Assembly (NCBI RefSeq): GCF_003990335.1
Contig: NZ_CP034683.1
Span: forward strand, 1,006,501 to 1,070,500
Reading direction: 5' to 3'
DNA: 64,000 nt
Origin: Rheinheimera mangrovi
GTDB taxonomy: Bacteria; Pseudomonadota; Gammaproteobacteria; Enterobacterales; Alteromonadaceae
Each line of letters opens with the position of its first letter. Positions within the stretch are counted from its first letter, which is position 1. Under the pieces are notes generated by a model. It searched no databases. It was given only the letters and a program-made list of their open reading frames with translations, and was not told where the DNA came from. This document shows positions 56,585 to 64,000 of the stretch, one piece after another. The position numbers were made by a program, and so were the translations under genes.

Positions 56585-59211
56585 TGCGACAACAAGCCCG
56601 TTTTATTAACGTAGGTGAACGCACCAACGTCACAGGCTCAGCCCGTTTTAAAAAGCTGATTTTAGAAGGCGAATACGAAAAAGCTTTAGATGTCGCACGT
56701 CAACAGGTTGAAAACGGTGCGCAGATCATCGACATCAACATGGACGAAGCCATGCTCGACAGCAAGGCTGCCATGGTGCGTTACCTGAATTTACTGGCAT
56801 CAGAGCCAGACATTTCCCGTGTGCCTATTATGGTCGACTCCTCGAAGTGGGACGTGATTGAAGCGGCGCTGAAATGTATTCAAGGCAAACCTGTCGTCAA
56901 TTCTATTTCATTGAAAGAAGGCATAGAGCCGTTTTTATATCAGGCGAAATTGTTACGCCGATACGGCGCTGCAGTCGTAGTGATGGCCTTTGATGAAAAA
57001 GGTCAGGCCGACACCAAAGTCCGTAAAGTCGAAATTTGTCAGCGGGCCTACGACATTCTGGTCAATCAGATTGGTTTCCCACCAGAAGATATTATCTTCG
57101 ACCCGAATATATTTGCTGTGGCAACAGGTATTGAAGAGCACAACAATTACGCGGTCGACTTTATTGAAGCCACCCGTGAAATCAAGCGCTTATGCCCTTA
57201 CGCCAAAATCTCTGGTGGTGTCTCTAATATCTCTTTTTCGTTCCGTGGCAACGACCCGGTGCGCGAAGCCATGCACTCGGTATTTTTGTACCATGCCATA
57301 GCGGCTGGTATGGATATGGGCATAGTTAATGCCGGCCAGTTGGCTGTGTATGACGATATTCCTGAACTGCTGCGTGAGCGGGTTGAAGATGTGATCTTAA
57401 ACCGCCGTGAAGATGCGACAGAACGTTTACTGGATATTGCCGCCGAGTTTAAAGGTGATGGGTCTGTTGCCGTCAAAGAAGACGAAGCCTGGCGCGCCTG
57501 GCCTGTGAATAAACGTCTTGAACATGCGTTGGTCAAAGGCATCACAGATTTTATCGATCAGGACACTGAAGAAGCCCGTCTCACGGTCGAGCGGCCTTTG
57601 CATGTGATTGAAGGTCCGCTGATGGACGGCATGAACGTGGTCGGCGATTTATTTGGTGAAGGTAAAATGTTCCTGCCTCAGGTGGTTAAGTCCGCCCGGG
57701 TGATGAAAAAAGCTGTGGCTTATTTACAGCCTTTTATTGAGCTGGAAAAAGCCGGTACTGGTGCTCAGGCTCAGGGCAAAGTACTGATGGCGACAGTCAA
57801 AGGCGATGTGCACGACATAGGTAAAAACATTGTCGGTGTAGTACTGCAGTGTAATAACTATGAAGTGATAGACCTTGGCGTCATGGTGCCTTGCGCCACC
57901 TTGCTGCAAAAAGCCAAAGAGCTGAATGTGGATATTATCGGCTTGTCTGGCCTTATAACGCCTTCGTTGGACGAAATGGTGCACGTCGCCAAAGAAATGA
58001 CCCGCTTAGGTTTTGATATTCCGCTGTTAATTGGTGGCGCTACCACGTCCAAAGCTCATACCGCTATTAAGATTGCACCGAATTATCCGCATGGCGTGGT
58101 CTATGTGCCAAACGCATCGCGTAGTGTCTCAGTGGTGCAGTCGCTGATAAGCAAAGAACACAAACCCGCCTTTTTAGAAAGGGTCAATGACGAATACGAC
58201 AGAGCCCGTGACCAGCATGCCCGCAGTCGTCCAGGTGAGAAGTTACTGACGCTGGAGCAGGCCAGAGCAAATAAATTCCAGCTGGATTTAGCCAAAGTGG
58301 CCGCAGCACCGAAACAGCCGGGTGTGCATTTATGGCAGGACGTGGATTTAGAGGTGCTGCGGGATTACATCGACTGGACGCCGTTTTTCCTGACCTGGCA
58401 GTTGTCCGGTAAATTCCCGGCAATTCTGAATCACCCTGAAGTGGGCATGGAAGCACGTCGTGTGCACAGAGATGCCAATGCCATTCTGGATTTAATGATC
58501 CAGCAGAAAAAAGTGCAGGGCAAAGCTGTATTTGGTTTCTTTCCTGCCAACAGCCAAGGCGATGACATTATTGTCTACACCGATGAGAGCCGCACTGTCG
58601 AGCGTTGTCGTTTGTTAAATTTACGTCAGCAGTTACAGCTGCGTAACGACAATCCAAACTGCTGCTTAGCTGATTTTGTCGCTCCTGTGGGGTCTGGCAT
58701 TGCTGATTATATTGGCGGTTTTGCTGTCAGCACTGGCTTTGGTGCTGATGAGCTGGCTGACGAATTTGCTGCCCAGCACGATGATTACAACAGCATCATG
58801 GTCAAAGCTCTGGCCGACCGACTGGCTGAAGCCTTAGCCGAATACCTGCATATGAAAGTGCGACGTGAATTCTGGGGTTATGCACCGGATGAACAGCTGG
58901 ATAACGAGCAGCTTATTCGTGAGTTGTATCAGGGCATAAGGCCAGCACCTGGTTATCCGGCTTGTCCTGAACACACGGAAAAAGGCACTTTATGGCAGTT
59001 GCTTGATGTCGAAGCTCAAACCGGTATTCAGCTGACTGAAAGTTATGCCATGTGGCCTGGCGCTGCGGTCAGTGGTTGGTATTTTTCCCACCCGGATAGC
59101 AAATATTTTGCGGTCAGTAAAATTGGCACAGACCAAAAAGATGACTATGCCGCCAAAAAAGGCTGGACTGCAGAGCAGGCTGAAAGCTGGTTAGCACCTA
59201 ATTTAGGCTAA
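56584..59211 (+). CDS. metH: Methionine synthase, folate/cobalamin/activation part (MetH C-terminal part)
   Basis: Carries the methyltetrahydrofolate domain (about 1-270, [16 protein letters not shown] at the start), cobalamin cap and Rossmann domain (about 300-540) with the lower-axial-ligand motif DVHDIGKN (His410), and the SAM-binding reactivation domain (about 555-875). ATG 56584 follows GGAGTGG directly; the GTG at 56578 is less likely. With the upstream 354 aa the total is 1229, as in one-piece E. coli MetH (1227), so no sequence is lost at the split. Cobalamin is required. Confidence 0.94.
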   Translation: MRQQARFINVGERTNVTGSARFKKLILEGEYEKALDVARQQVENGAQIIDINMDEAMLDSKAAMVRYLNLLASEPDISRVPIMVDSSKWDVIEAALKCIQGKPVVNSISLKEGIEPFLYQAKLLRRYGAAVVVMAFDEKGQADTKVRKVEICQRAYDILVNQIGFPPEDIIFDPNIFAVATGIEEHNNYAVDFIEATREIKRLCPYAKISGGVSNISFSFRGNDPVREAMHSVFLYHAIAAGMDMGIVNAGQLAVYDDIPELLRERVEDVILNRREDATERLLDIAAEFKGDGSVAVKEDEAWRAWPVNKRLEHALVKGITDFIDQDTEEARLTVERPLHVIEGPLMDGMNVVGDLFGEGKMFLPQVVKSARVMKKAVAYLQPFIELEKAGTGAQAQGKVLMATVKGDVHDIGKNIVGVVLQCNNYEVIDLGVMVPCATLLQKAKELNVDIIGLSGLITPSLDEMVHVAKEMTRLGFDIPLLIGGATTSKAHTAIKIAPNYPHGVVYVPNASRSVSVVQSLISKEHKPAFLERVNDEYDRARDQHARSRPGEKLLTLEQARANKFQLDLAKVAAAPKQPGVHLWQDVDLEVLRDYIDWTPFFLTWQLSGKFPAILNHPEVGMEARRVHRDANAILDLMIQQKKVQGKAVFGFFPANSQGDDIIVYTDESRTVERCRLLNLRQQLQLRNDNPNCCLADFVAPVGSGIADYIGGFAVSTGFGADELADEFAAQHDDYNSIMVKALADRLAEALAEYLHMKVRREFWGYAPDEQLDNEQLIRELYQGIRPAPGYPACPEHTEKGTLWQLLDVEAQTGIQLTESYAMWPGAAVSGWYFSHPDSKYFAVSKIGTDQKDDYAAKKGWTAEQAESWLAPNLG

Positions 59212-59217
59212 CGATGA

Positions 59218-59245
59218 CAAGGTCAGGGCCAAGGCTCTGACCTTG
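59218..59245. terminator. Bidirectional terminator / palindromic repeat, family A copy 4
   Basis: CAAGGTCAGGGCC, AA and GGCTCTGACCTTG pair over 13 bp with one G-U wobble, between the convergent metH and PilZ genes. Confidence 0.7.
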
Positions 59246-59248
59246 TAT

Positions 59249-59944
59249 TCAGCTGGCGATGGCCGGGTCGACAATAAAACGCTGCAGCATTTTCGCCACC
59301 TGTCGCTCCGGCAATTCGAATTTAATACCCAAAGACAGCTCCTGCAATTCAACATGGCAATTCATAATTTCACCAGGGATCTGGATCCGCAATTCTTCGC
59401 CTGGTACCAGCAGTTCCATCATTACCGCTACTTTGTCAATTTGATTGGCGTCCGCATGCAGTTTCATTGTAAAGCGACAACCACAAGGTGATATATCAAT
59501 AACAAAGCCGTTATACAGCGAAAAAGCTTCGGGCAGGGTGCCTTGTTCTACCGGGTTGATATAAGCAGGAATAAAAGCTCTGATCCGTTGTTTAGCCCGT
59601 AAAGAGCGATTTTCTATATGCTGCGGGTATTCCAAAAACAGAAGATGCACAGGGTGATGGGAGATGGTTTTGATCATAGCCCGAAAGGCAATACACTCTC
59701 CCAAATCTCCTTCCAACAGACAACGCACCACAGTCATATTGCCTTCAACAAACACATCTTTGTAACCACCATCTACCACTTGTTGTGGCAACTTTAATAC
59801 CAGATAACGGTTTTTTTCATAGCCAACCAGAGAAGTTCTGATCCTTAAACTACTGGGCTGTGAGAACTGCAGGTCTACCTGTGAGCCTGGATGCAAATGG
59901 CGGATTTTTTCATGCACCACGGGTGAAAGTAACGATTGTTCCAT
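59249..59944 (-). CDS. PilZ-domain c-di-GMP-binding protein (YcgR-like)
   Basis: The N-terminal 110 residues resemble the YcgR N-terminal domain; the C-terminal PilZ domain (about 112-225) has the c-di-GMP site RAKQRIR and DISPCG (D/N-x-S-x-x-G form). 231 aa. ATG 59944 follows AGAGG by 9 bases. It probably changes motility or surface behaviour when c-di-GMP rises; the GGDEF-EAL protein at 11171 is a possible source in this window, but no direct link is shown. Confidence 0.9.
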   Translation of the reverse strand: MEQSLLSPVVHEKIRHLHPGSQVDLQFSQPSSLRIRTSLVGYEKNRYLVLKLPQQVVDGGYKDVFVEGNMTVVRCLLEGDLGECIAFRAMIKTISHHPVHLLFLEYPQHIENRSLRAKQRIRAFIPAYINPVEQGTLPEAFSLYNGFVIDISPCGCRFTMKLHADANQIDKVAVMMELLVPGEELRIQIPGEIMNCHVELQELSLGIKFELPERQVAKMLQRFIVDPAIAS

Positions 59945-60143
59945 CGATTGTTACCTCTGGTTGAAATTTGAACAAACTATCATCTTTGATTATTAGTGCA
60001 AATATGATAAAAATGCAAAGATGTTTTCTGTTTTGGAGACTGAATTTATCAAATTTATAAGAGGGTGAAAAAATGGGGTGAGAGGTGTGAGACAAAGCAC
60101 AGCTTCTGAGAAATATACCCTATAGTTTAAGCATGAAAGATTA

Positions 60144-61325
60144 ATGCAGATGACGAACATGAGATTTATTCTGAACATCTGTGTGGTTGTGCTTTTAACT
60201 GCATGCCAGCAAAATAATATGCTGGCAACAGCCCCACAAACCTTACTGCATGACCACTTGTTTAATCCTATCGCTGAAGCCATTGAGACTCCGGAACAGA
60301 TTTTTGCTTTGCCTGAACAAACCAAAGCCGATGTTCGGTTGTTAACACGCTCTGCCGATTCACCTCGGGTGAAAACAGATTTGTTACTGAATTATTTGTT
60401 TGAGAAAAAAGGCAGCAGTTTACTGTATCAAAACGATGCAACACTAACAGCTGCACAAACCTTAACCGCCAGGCAAGCGAACTGTTTGTCTTTAACGATT
60501 TTATCCTACAGCCTTGCGCAAGAGATGGATCTGAATGCTGAATTCAGAGATATAAAAATCCCGGAATACTGGACTCAGAATAATGGCCAAAGCTTGCTGA
60601 ATGGTCATGTGAATCTGAGTATTGTAGGTGGAAAAAGTATAGGAAAGAACGGAGGTATTCATTACAGTGTTTTCAATTATGTAGTTGATTTTGATATGCA
60701 AAATAACAAAAATCATTTTCCTTCTGTTGTGCTGAAGCAGATGCAGATTATTGGAATGTTCTACAACAATAAAGCCGCTGAAGCTATGGTATATGACAAA
60801 GATGATCTGGCTTATGCTTACCTGAAAGCCGCTATTTCTGTTGACCCAGGCTCGGCGGAGAGCTGGAATAATCTTGCTGTTTTATACCGGCAGAAACGGC
60901 AATATGCTCTGGCTGAGAAAGCCTATCTACTGGCTACGCAATTGGCTCCCGAGCAACTCAACTCTAAAGCAAACCTGGCTTTACTTTATGAAGTGATGGG
61001 AGAACCGGAAAAAGCAGCTCAGTTAACACAGATTGTTAATGCAAAAAGACTACAAAATCCTTTTTACCATATCATGCTAGGCAATGAATCTTTGGCTTTA
61101 GGCATGACCCAGCAGGCGATTGAACATTACAAAAGAAGCCTCGCTTTAAATAATAAGTCTTCTGAGGCCATGTTTGGTCTGGCGAAAGCTCACTTGTCCA
61201 TAGGGCAAACCGACAAGGCAGAGCAGTATCTGAAGTCTGCGGAAAAATCGGCCTCAAATCGTGATGAACGCACACGCTATCAACATAAACTAAAACTGCT
61301 GACCACTGCAGCAGTGAAACATTAG
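60144..61325 (+). CDS. TPR-repeat lipoprotein
   Basis: Lipobox LLTAC gives an acylated Cys at about 20. A transglutaminase-like or helical region (about 60-190, with ARQANCLSLTILSYSLA) precedes at least three tetratricopeptide repeats (about 215-375: AESWNNLAVLYRQKRQYALAEKAY, LNSKANLALLYEVMGEPEKA, SEAMFGLAKAHLSIGQTDKA). The NCLSLT pattern with later His could be a relic of a peptidase fold. ATG 60144, 60150 and 60159 are all in frame. Followed after 10 bp by an M28 peptidase, so likely co-transcribed. Confidence 0.82.
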   Translation: MQMTNMRFILNICVVVLLTACQQNNMLATAPQTLLHDHLFNPIAEAIETPEQIFALPEQTKADVRLLTRSADSPRVKTDLLLNYLFEKKGSSLLYQNDATLTAAQTLTARQANCLSLTILSYSLAQEMDLNAEFRDIKIPEYWTQNNGQSLLNGHVNLSIVGGKSIGKNGGIHYSVFNYVVDFDMQNNKNHFPSVVLKQMQIIGMFYNNKAAEAMVYDKDDLAYAYLKAAISVDPGSAESWNNLAVLYRQKRQYALAEKAYLLATQLAPEQLNSKANLALLYEVMGEPEKAAQLTQIVNAKRLQNPFYHIMLGNESLALGMTQQAIEHYKRSLALNNKSSEAMFGLAKAHLSIGQTDKAEQYLKSAEKSASNRDERTRYQHKLKLLTTAAVKH

Positions 61326-61335
61326 CAAGCGTCTG

Positions 61336-62277
61336 GTGGTTACTTTGAGTTGTCGTGTGATTTTTTTTATGCTGCTTTTGGTCTGCAGTGTCGCTACTTT
61401 TGGTCTGCATGCTGCGTCTGATTTGTTGCATGACATACAGCAGTTGTCGGATGACCGGATGTCGGGCAGGAAAACTGCAACTTCAGGTGCAGATCAGGCC
61501 CGGAGTTATATTCAACAGCGCTTTTTCGCTTTAGGTTTAACCAGGTTAAAAGCAGATTTTCAACATCCTTTTCATTACCGCTCAGGCTTTTCTGACAACC
61601 AAGGCATTAATCTGATCGCTGAGCTTAAAGGCTGCTCACAGCCAGAGGCTTATATAGTGATGACTGCGCATTACGATCATCTCGGTATTATTCGGGGCAA
61701 AATATATAATGGTGCAGACGATAATGCCTCTGGCGTTGCAGCTATGCTGGCTTTAGCTGCGTTGTTAAAAACTCAGCCCTGTCCTCATTACAGCTATCTT
61801 TTTGTTGCCACGGACGCGGAAGAAGACGGCCTTTATGGTGCAAAAGCTTTTGTGGCATCGCCGCCTGTGCCACTGCAGCAAGTGGTGTTAAATCTTAACC
61901 TAGACATGCTCAGTCGCGGCGAGCGTCAGAATAAATTATACCTCTACGGGGCTTTCTCACTGCCAGGAGTGGCTGATTATCTGAAAACTAAGGATTTTGC
62001 GGTTAATCTTAAATTACGTAACAGAAGTAAAGGTTTAAGAGGACAGCAGCATATAGACTGGGCGAATGCCAGTGACCATGCTCCATTTCGCCGTGCAGGT
62101 ATTCCGTTTTTATTTTTTGGTGTGGACGGTCACAGCCAATACCATACGCCACAGGATGATTGGCAAAGGATCAATCCTGATTATCTGCAACGTGTGTTTA
62201 CCAGTGTGAGTCAAGTGGTGCTGTGGCTTGATCAGCAGCCGCCAGAATGGTATCGGGCGGCGCGGAAAACAAAATAA
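61336..62277 (+). CDS. M28 family zinc peptidase (short form)
   Basis: Exported (hydrophobic signal about 5-28, ending LHA). All zinc ligands are visible: TAHYDHLG, ADDNASGV, TDAEEDGLYG (catalytic Glu pair), NLDMLS and the terminal SQYHTPQDD. No PA insert, unlike the 557-aa relative at 18686. The start is uncertain: GTG 61336 is used here, TTG 61345 is possible. An aminopeptidase role for periplasmic peptides is likely. Confidence 0.88.
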   Translation: MVTLSCRVIFFMLLLVCSVATFGLHAASDLLHDIQQLSDDRMSGRKTATSGADQARSYIQQRFFALGLTRLKADFQHPFHYRSGFSDNQGINLIAELKGCSQPEAYIVMTAHYDHLGIIRGKIYNGADDNASGVAAMLALAALLKTQPCPHYSYLFVATDAEEDGLYGAKAFVASPPVPLQQVVLNLNLDMLSRGERQNKLYLYGAFSLPGVADYLKTKDFAVNLKLRNRSKGLRGQQHIDWANASDHAPFRRAGIPFLFFGVDGHSQYHTPQDDWQRINPDYLQRVFTSVSQVVLWLDQQPPEWYRAARKTK

Positions 62278-62295
62278 TAGCGAAGGTCATCAGTG

Positions 62296-63564
62296 CTAAG
62301 GTGCTGGGATCCACTCGGCGTCATCAGTCAAACGAGGGAAGTTACCGCTGTTCCAGTCTGCTTTGGCTTGGGCTAAACGCTCAGTGTTACGTGCAACAAA
62401 ATTCCAGCTTAGTAGCACAGGGTCTGCAACTTCATCGCCACCCAATACCATAAAGTGCGCGCCGTCGTCGCCTGCAACTACTGTTAAATCCTCTGTCATC
62501 ACCAGCATTTGTCCTGCATTCAGTACAGGCTGTTTTAACGAGCCTTTGGCCAGATAAATTGCCAACTGTTGTTCAGACTTAGGTAAGGCTAAGCTGCTGC
62601 ATGGGTCCAGTTTTAATTCGGCATAACAGCAGCGGGATGGAAAACTCACCACTGAAGTCTGAGAAAAATATTCACCTAACAACACCCGAATTTCACTGCC
62701 AGGTACCTGAATTGCAGGAAACAAGGCCGCCGGATAATGTTGAAACGAAGGTTCAGATTCCGCTTCATCTTCAGGTAAAACTAACCAAATTTGCATGCCT
62801 TCAACCTGAACCTGTTCCTTCCGGATATCATCCGGAATACGTTCAGAGTGCGCTATACCCCGACCTGCGCGCATCAGATTAATAGCACCGGGTTCAATCA
62901 GCTGTTTAGTGCCCAGCGAGTCACTGTGTAACATAGCGCCGGAAAATAAGTAGGTGACGGTCGCAAGGCCAATATGCGGATGCTGACGCACATCACCTTC
63001 AGTGTTGCCAGCAGCAAAAGCAGCGGGGCCCATATGATCAACAAAAATAAAAGGGCCCACACGGCGCTGTGCTTTGGCCGGTAATAAGCGTTTGATCATA
63101 AAACCAATATCACGGGCCTGCGGTTGAATAATCAAAGGCTCGCTGCTATCCACTGTTGCTGGTTCTGCTTTGAGGCTGGTATGCACCTGAACTTCGGTTT
63201 GCGTCATTAATTTATGGATAGGGCATTTGTCGGCAATGGTCAGTAACTGCTCGCGCTGCTCTGCTGTTAAATCACCAATCAGTTCCAGACTGACATGCAA
63301 CTGATACAAGCCTTTGTTTTCGGCTCTGTCATCCCGGTTGATTTCTACTTTGACTTCTTGCAGCGGAATATTTTTCCGTTTGGCAAACAGCTGCAAGGTC
63401 ATGGCTTTACAGGTAGCTACCGCAGCGTCAAATAAATCATGTGGATCTGGCCCTGTGTTAGTGCCTCCTGCAGCTTCAGTCAGATCGGCATTAATCTGGT
63501 GGCTGCTGATCTGAATGGTCTGGCGTAATTGACCCGGTGTATGTTGGCTGACAGTAATGGTCAT
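62296..63564 (-). CDS. OsmC-pirin fusion protein
   Basis: The first 135 residues are an OsmC/Ohr-type peroxide-reducing domain with the reactive pair Cys52 (VATCKAM) and Cys114 (DKCPIHK). From about 145 a pirin domain follows, with metal ligands His195, His197 (RQHPHIG) and His239, Glu241 (IAHSER). Pirins bind iron and some act as quercetinase or as redox-sensitive regulators; the C-terminal cupin is the usual second half. ATG 63564 is preceded by AAGGAT; the frame from 63600 adds 12 residues without a site. The two domains in one chain suggest thiol-dependent and metal-dependent redox handling together. Confidence 0.9.
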   Translation of the reverse strand: MTITVSQHTPGQLRQTIQISSHQINADLTEAAGGTNTGPDPHDLFDAAVATCKAMTLQLFAKRKNIPLQEVKVEINRDDRAENKGLYQLHVSLELIGDLTAEQREQLLTIADKCPIHKLMTQTEVQVHTSLKAEPATVDSSEPLIIQPQARDIGFMIKRLLPAKAQRRVGPFIFVDHMGPAAFAAGNTEGDVRQHPHIGLATVTYLFSGAMLHSDSLGTKQLIEPGAINLMRAGRGIAHSERIPDDIRKEQVQVEGMQIWLVLPEDEAESEPSFQHYPAALFPAIQVPGSEIRVLLGEYFSQTSVVSFPSRCCYAELKLDPCSSLALPKSEQQLAIYLAKGSLKQPVLNAGQMLVMTEDLTVVAGDDGAHFMVLGGDEVADPVLLSWNFVARNTERLAQAKADWNSGNFPRLTDDAEWIPAP

Positions 63565-63624
63565 AAAAAAAATCCTTTTGAAGGTAACTGAACTCAGCAT
63601 AACTTAAATAGACCTTTCAGTGCT

Positions 63625-64000
63625 TTATTCGTTCAGATCCAAGCTAAGTTGCCCTGTCGAGCTTACAACCTTAGCACCGCGCCTTGATGGTCTTTTTCTG
63701 CTGGCATGGCGCTGTACGACCAGACGTTTTTGCTCGCGCCACCACAGCGGGTCTTGCTGCTGTTTGCATTCAGTCAGACGCTGTTTAGCCAGTCGCATCG
63801 CCTGTTGCAGGTCCACCACAGGCATAGGGTAGTCTCTGTCCAGCACACAGCCATACTGGCGCTGTAATGACAATGGCATCAGCCAGGGCTGGTGCAGCCA
63901 GCTATCGGGTAACAAACGCAGTTCAGGGCACCAACGCCGGATAAAATGCCCTTGCGGATCTTTTTGCTGGCTTTGTAATACGGGGTTATAGATCCGGTTT
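63625..64000 (-). CDS. Deoxyribodipyrimidine photolyase/cryptochrome family, C-terminal part, cut by window edge
   Basis: On the minus strand the frame is open to the window end. It reads RIYNPVLQSQQKDPQG, then HFIRRWCPEL, the conserved FAD-domain C-terminal block of photolyases, followed by WLHQPWLMP and the YPMPVVDL motif. Only about 125 residues are inside the window, and the gene extends beyond 64000. The tail after residue position 63750 is basic and divergent. Light-driven repair of UV photoproducts is the expected role; whether it is a CPD photolyase or a cryptochrome-like relative needs the missing part. Confidence 0.88.
   Translation of the reverse strand, partial: NRIYNPVLQSQQKDPQGHFIRRWCPELRLLPDSWLHQPWLMPLSLQRQYGCVLDRDYPMPVVDLQQAMRLAKQRLTECKQQQDPLWWREQKRLVVQRHASRKRPSRRGAKVVSSTGQLSLDLNE

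Noticed and set aside
56570..56590. metH break as a sequencing error or pseudogene
   Set aside because: The TAATG overlap, good binding site, domain-boundary position and preserved total length argue for a true split.

Overview
The window is core chromosome of a gammaproteobacterium. Gene order (fldB-xerD-dsbC-recJ-prfB-lysS; pyrG-eno; ftsB-ispD-ispF-truD-surE-pcm-nlpD-rpoS; mutS / pncC-recA) and protein style point to the Alteromonadales-like group around Rheinheimera and Alishewanella. That placement is inferred from memory of such genomes, not from a search. There is no sign of prophage, insertion sequence, CRISPR, tRNA or rRNA. Almost all of the DNA is coding; the only gene-free stretch over 300 bp is about 985-1411.

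Layout. 1-7.3 kb: the 3' part of mtgA, a small unknown gene, a hairpin-rich intergenic region, an Orn/Lys/Arg decarboxylase behind a perfect ARG-box palindrome, a LOG-family protein, a beta-CASP metallo-hydrolase, and pheA with a phenylalanine attenuator and leader peptide. 7.4-14.2 kb: penicillin acylase family protein, a cytochrome b561 / cytochrome c' pair, and a membrane GGDEF-EAL protein. 14.2-25.3 kb: two exported amidohydrolase-like proteins and an M28 lipoprotein peptidase, a double-receiver protein, a SUI1/YciH protein, a GAF protein, an aspartate/aromatic aminotransferase, a periplasmic binding protein and flavodoxin. 25.3-41.9 kb: conserved housekeeping genes for recombination, disulfide isomerisation, RF2 (programmed frameshift), LysRS, CTP synthase, enolase, cell division, isoprenoid synthesis, tRNA modification, protein repair and sigma-S.

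42-50 kb is the main accessory block and lies between rpoS and mutS. It is a four-gene operon (circularly permuted ATP-grasp, alpha-E, ATP-grasp+alpha-E fusion, transglutaminase) preceded by a close match to a sigma-54 promoter, followed by a convergent PhoD-like phosphatase. The operon looks like a peptide-ligation system of unknown product and is the best candidate here for undescribed biology.

50-64 kb: mutS, pncC and recA (promoter with an E. coli-like SOS box); metA with tandem MetJ boxes leading into a methionine synthase split into two polypeptides at a domain boundary; a PilZ protein; a TPR lipoprotein; a second M28 peptidase; an OsmC-pirin fusion; and the 3' end of a photolyase gene running off the window.

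Two families of short intergenic palindromes recur across the window: a GGGTCAGAGC-type hairpin at four sites and a GTAGGGGCGGGTCTTG-type element at two.
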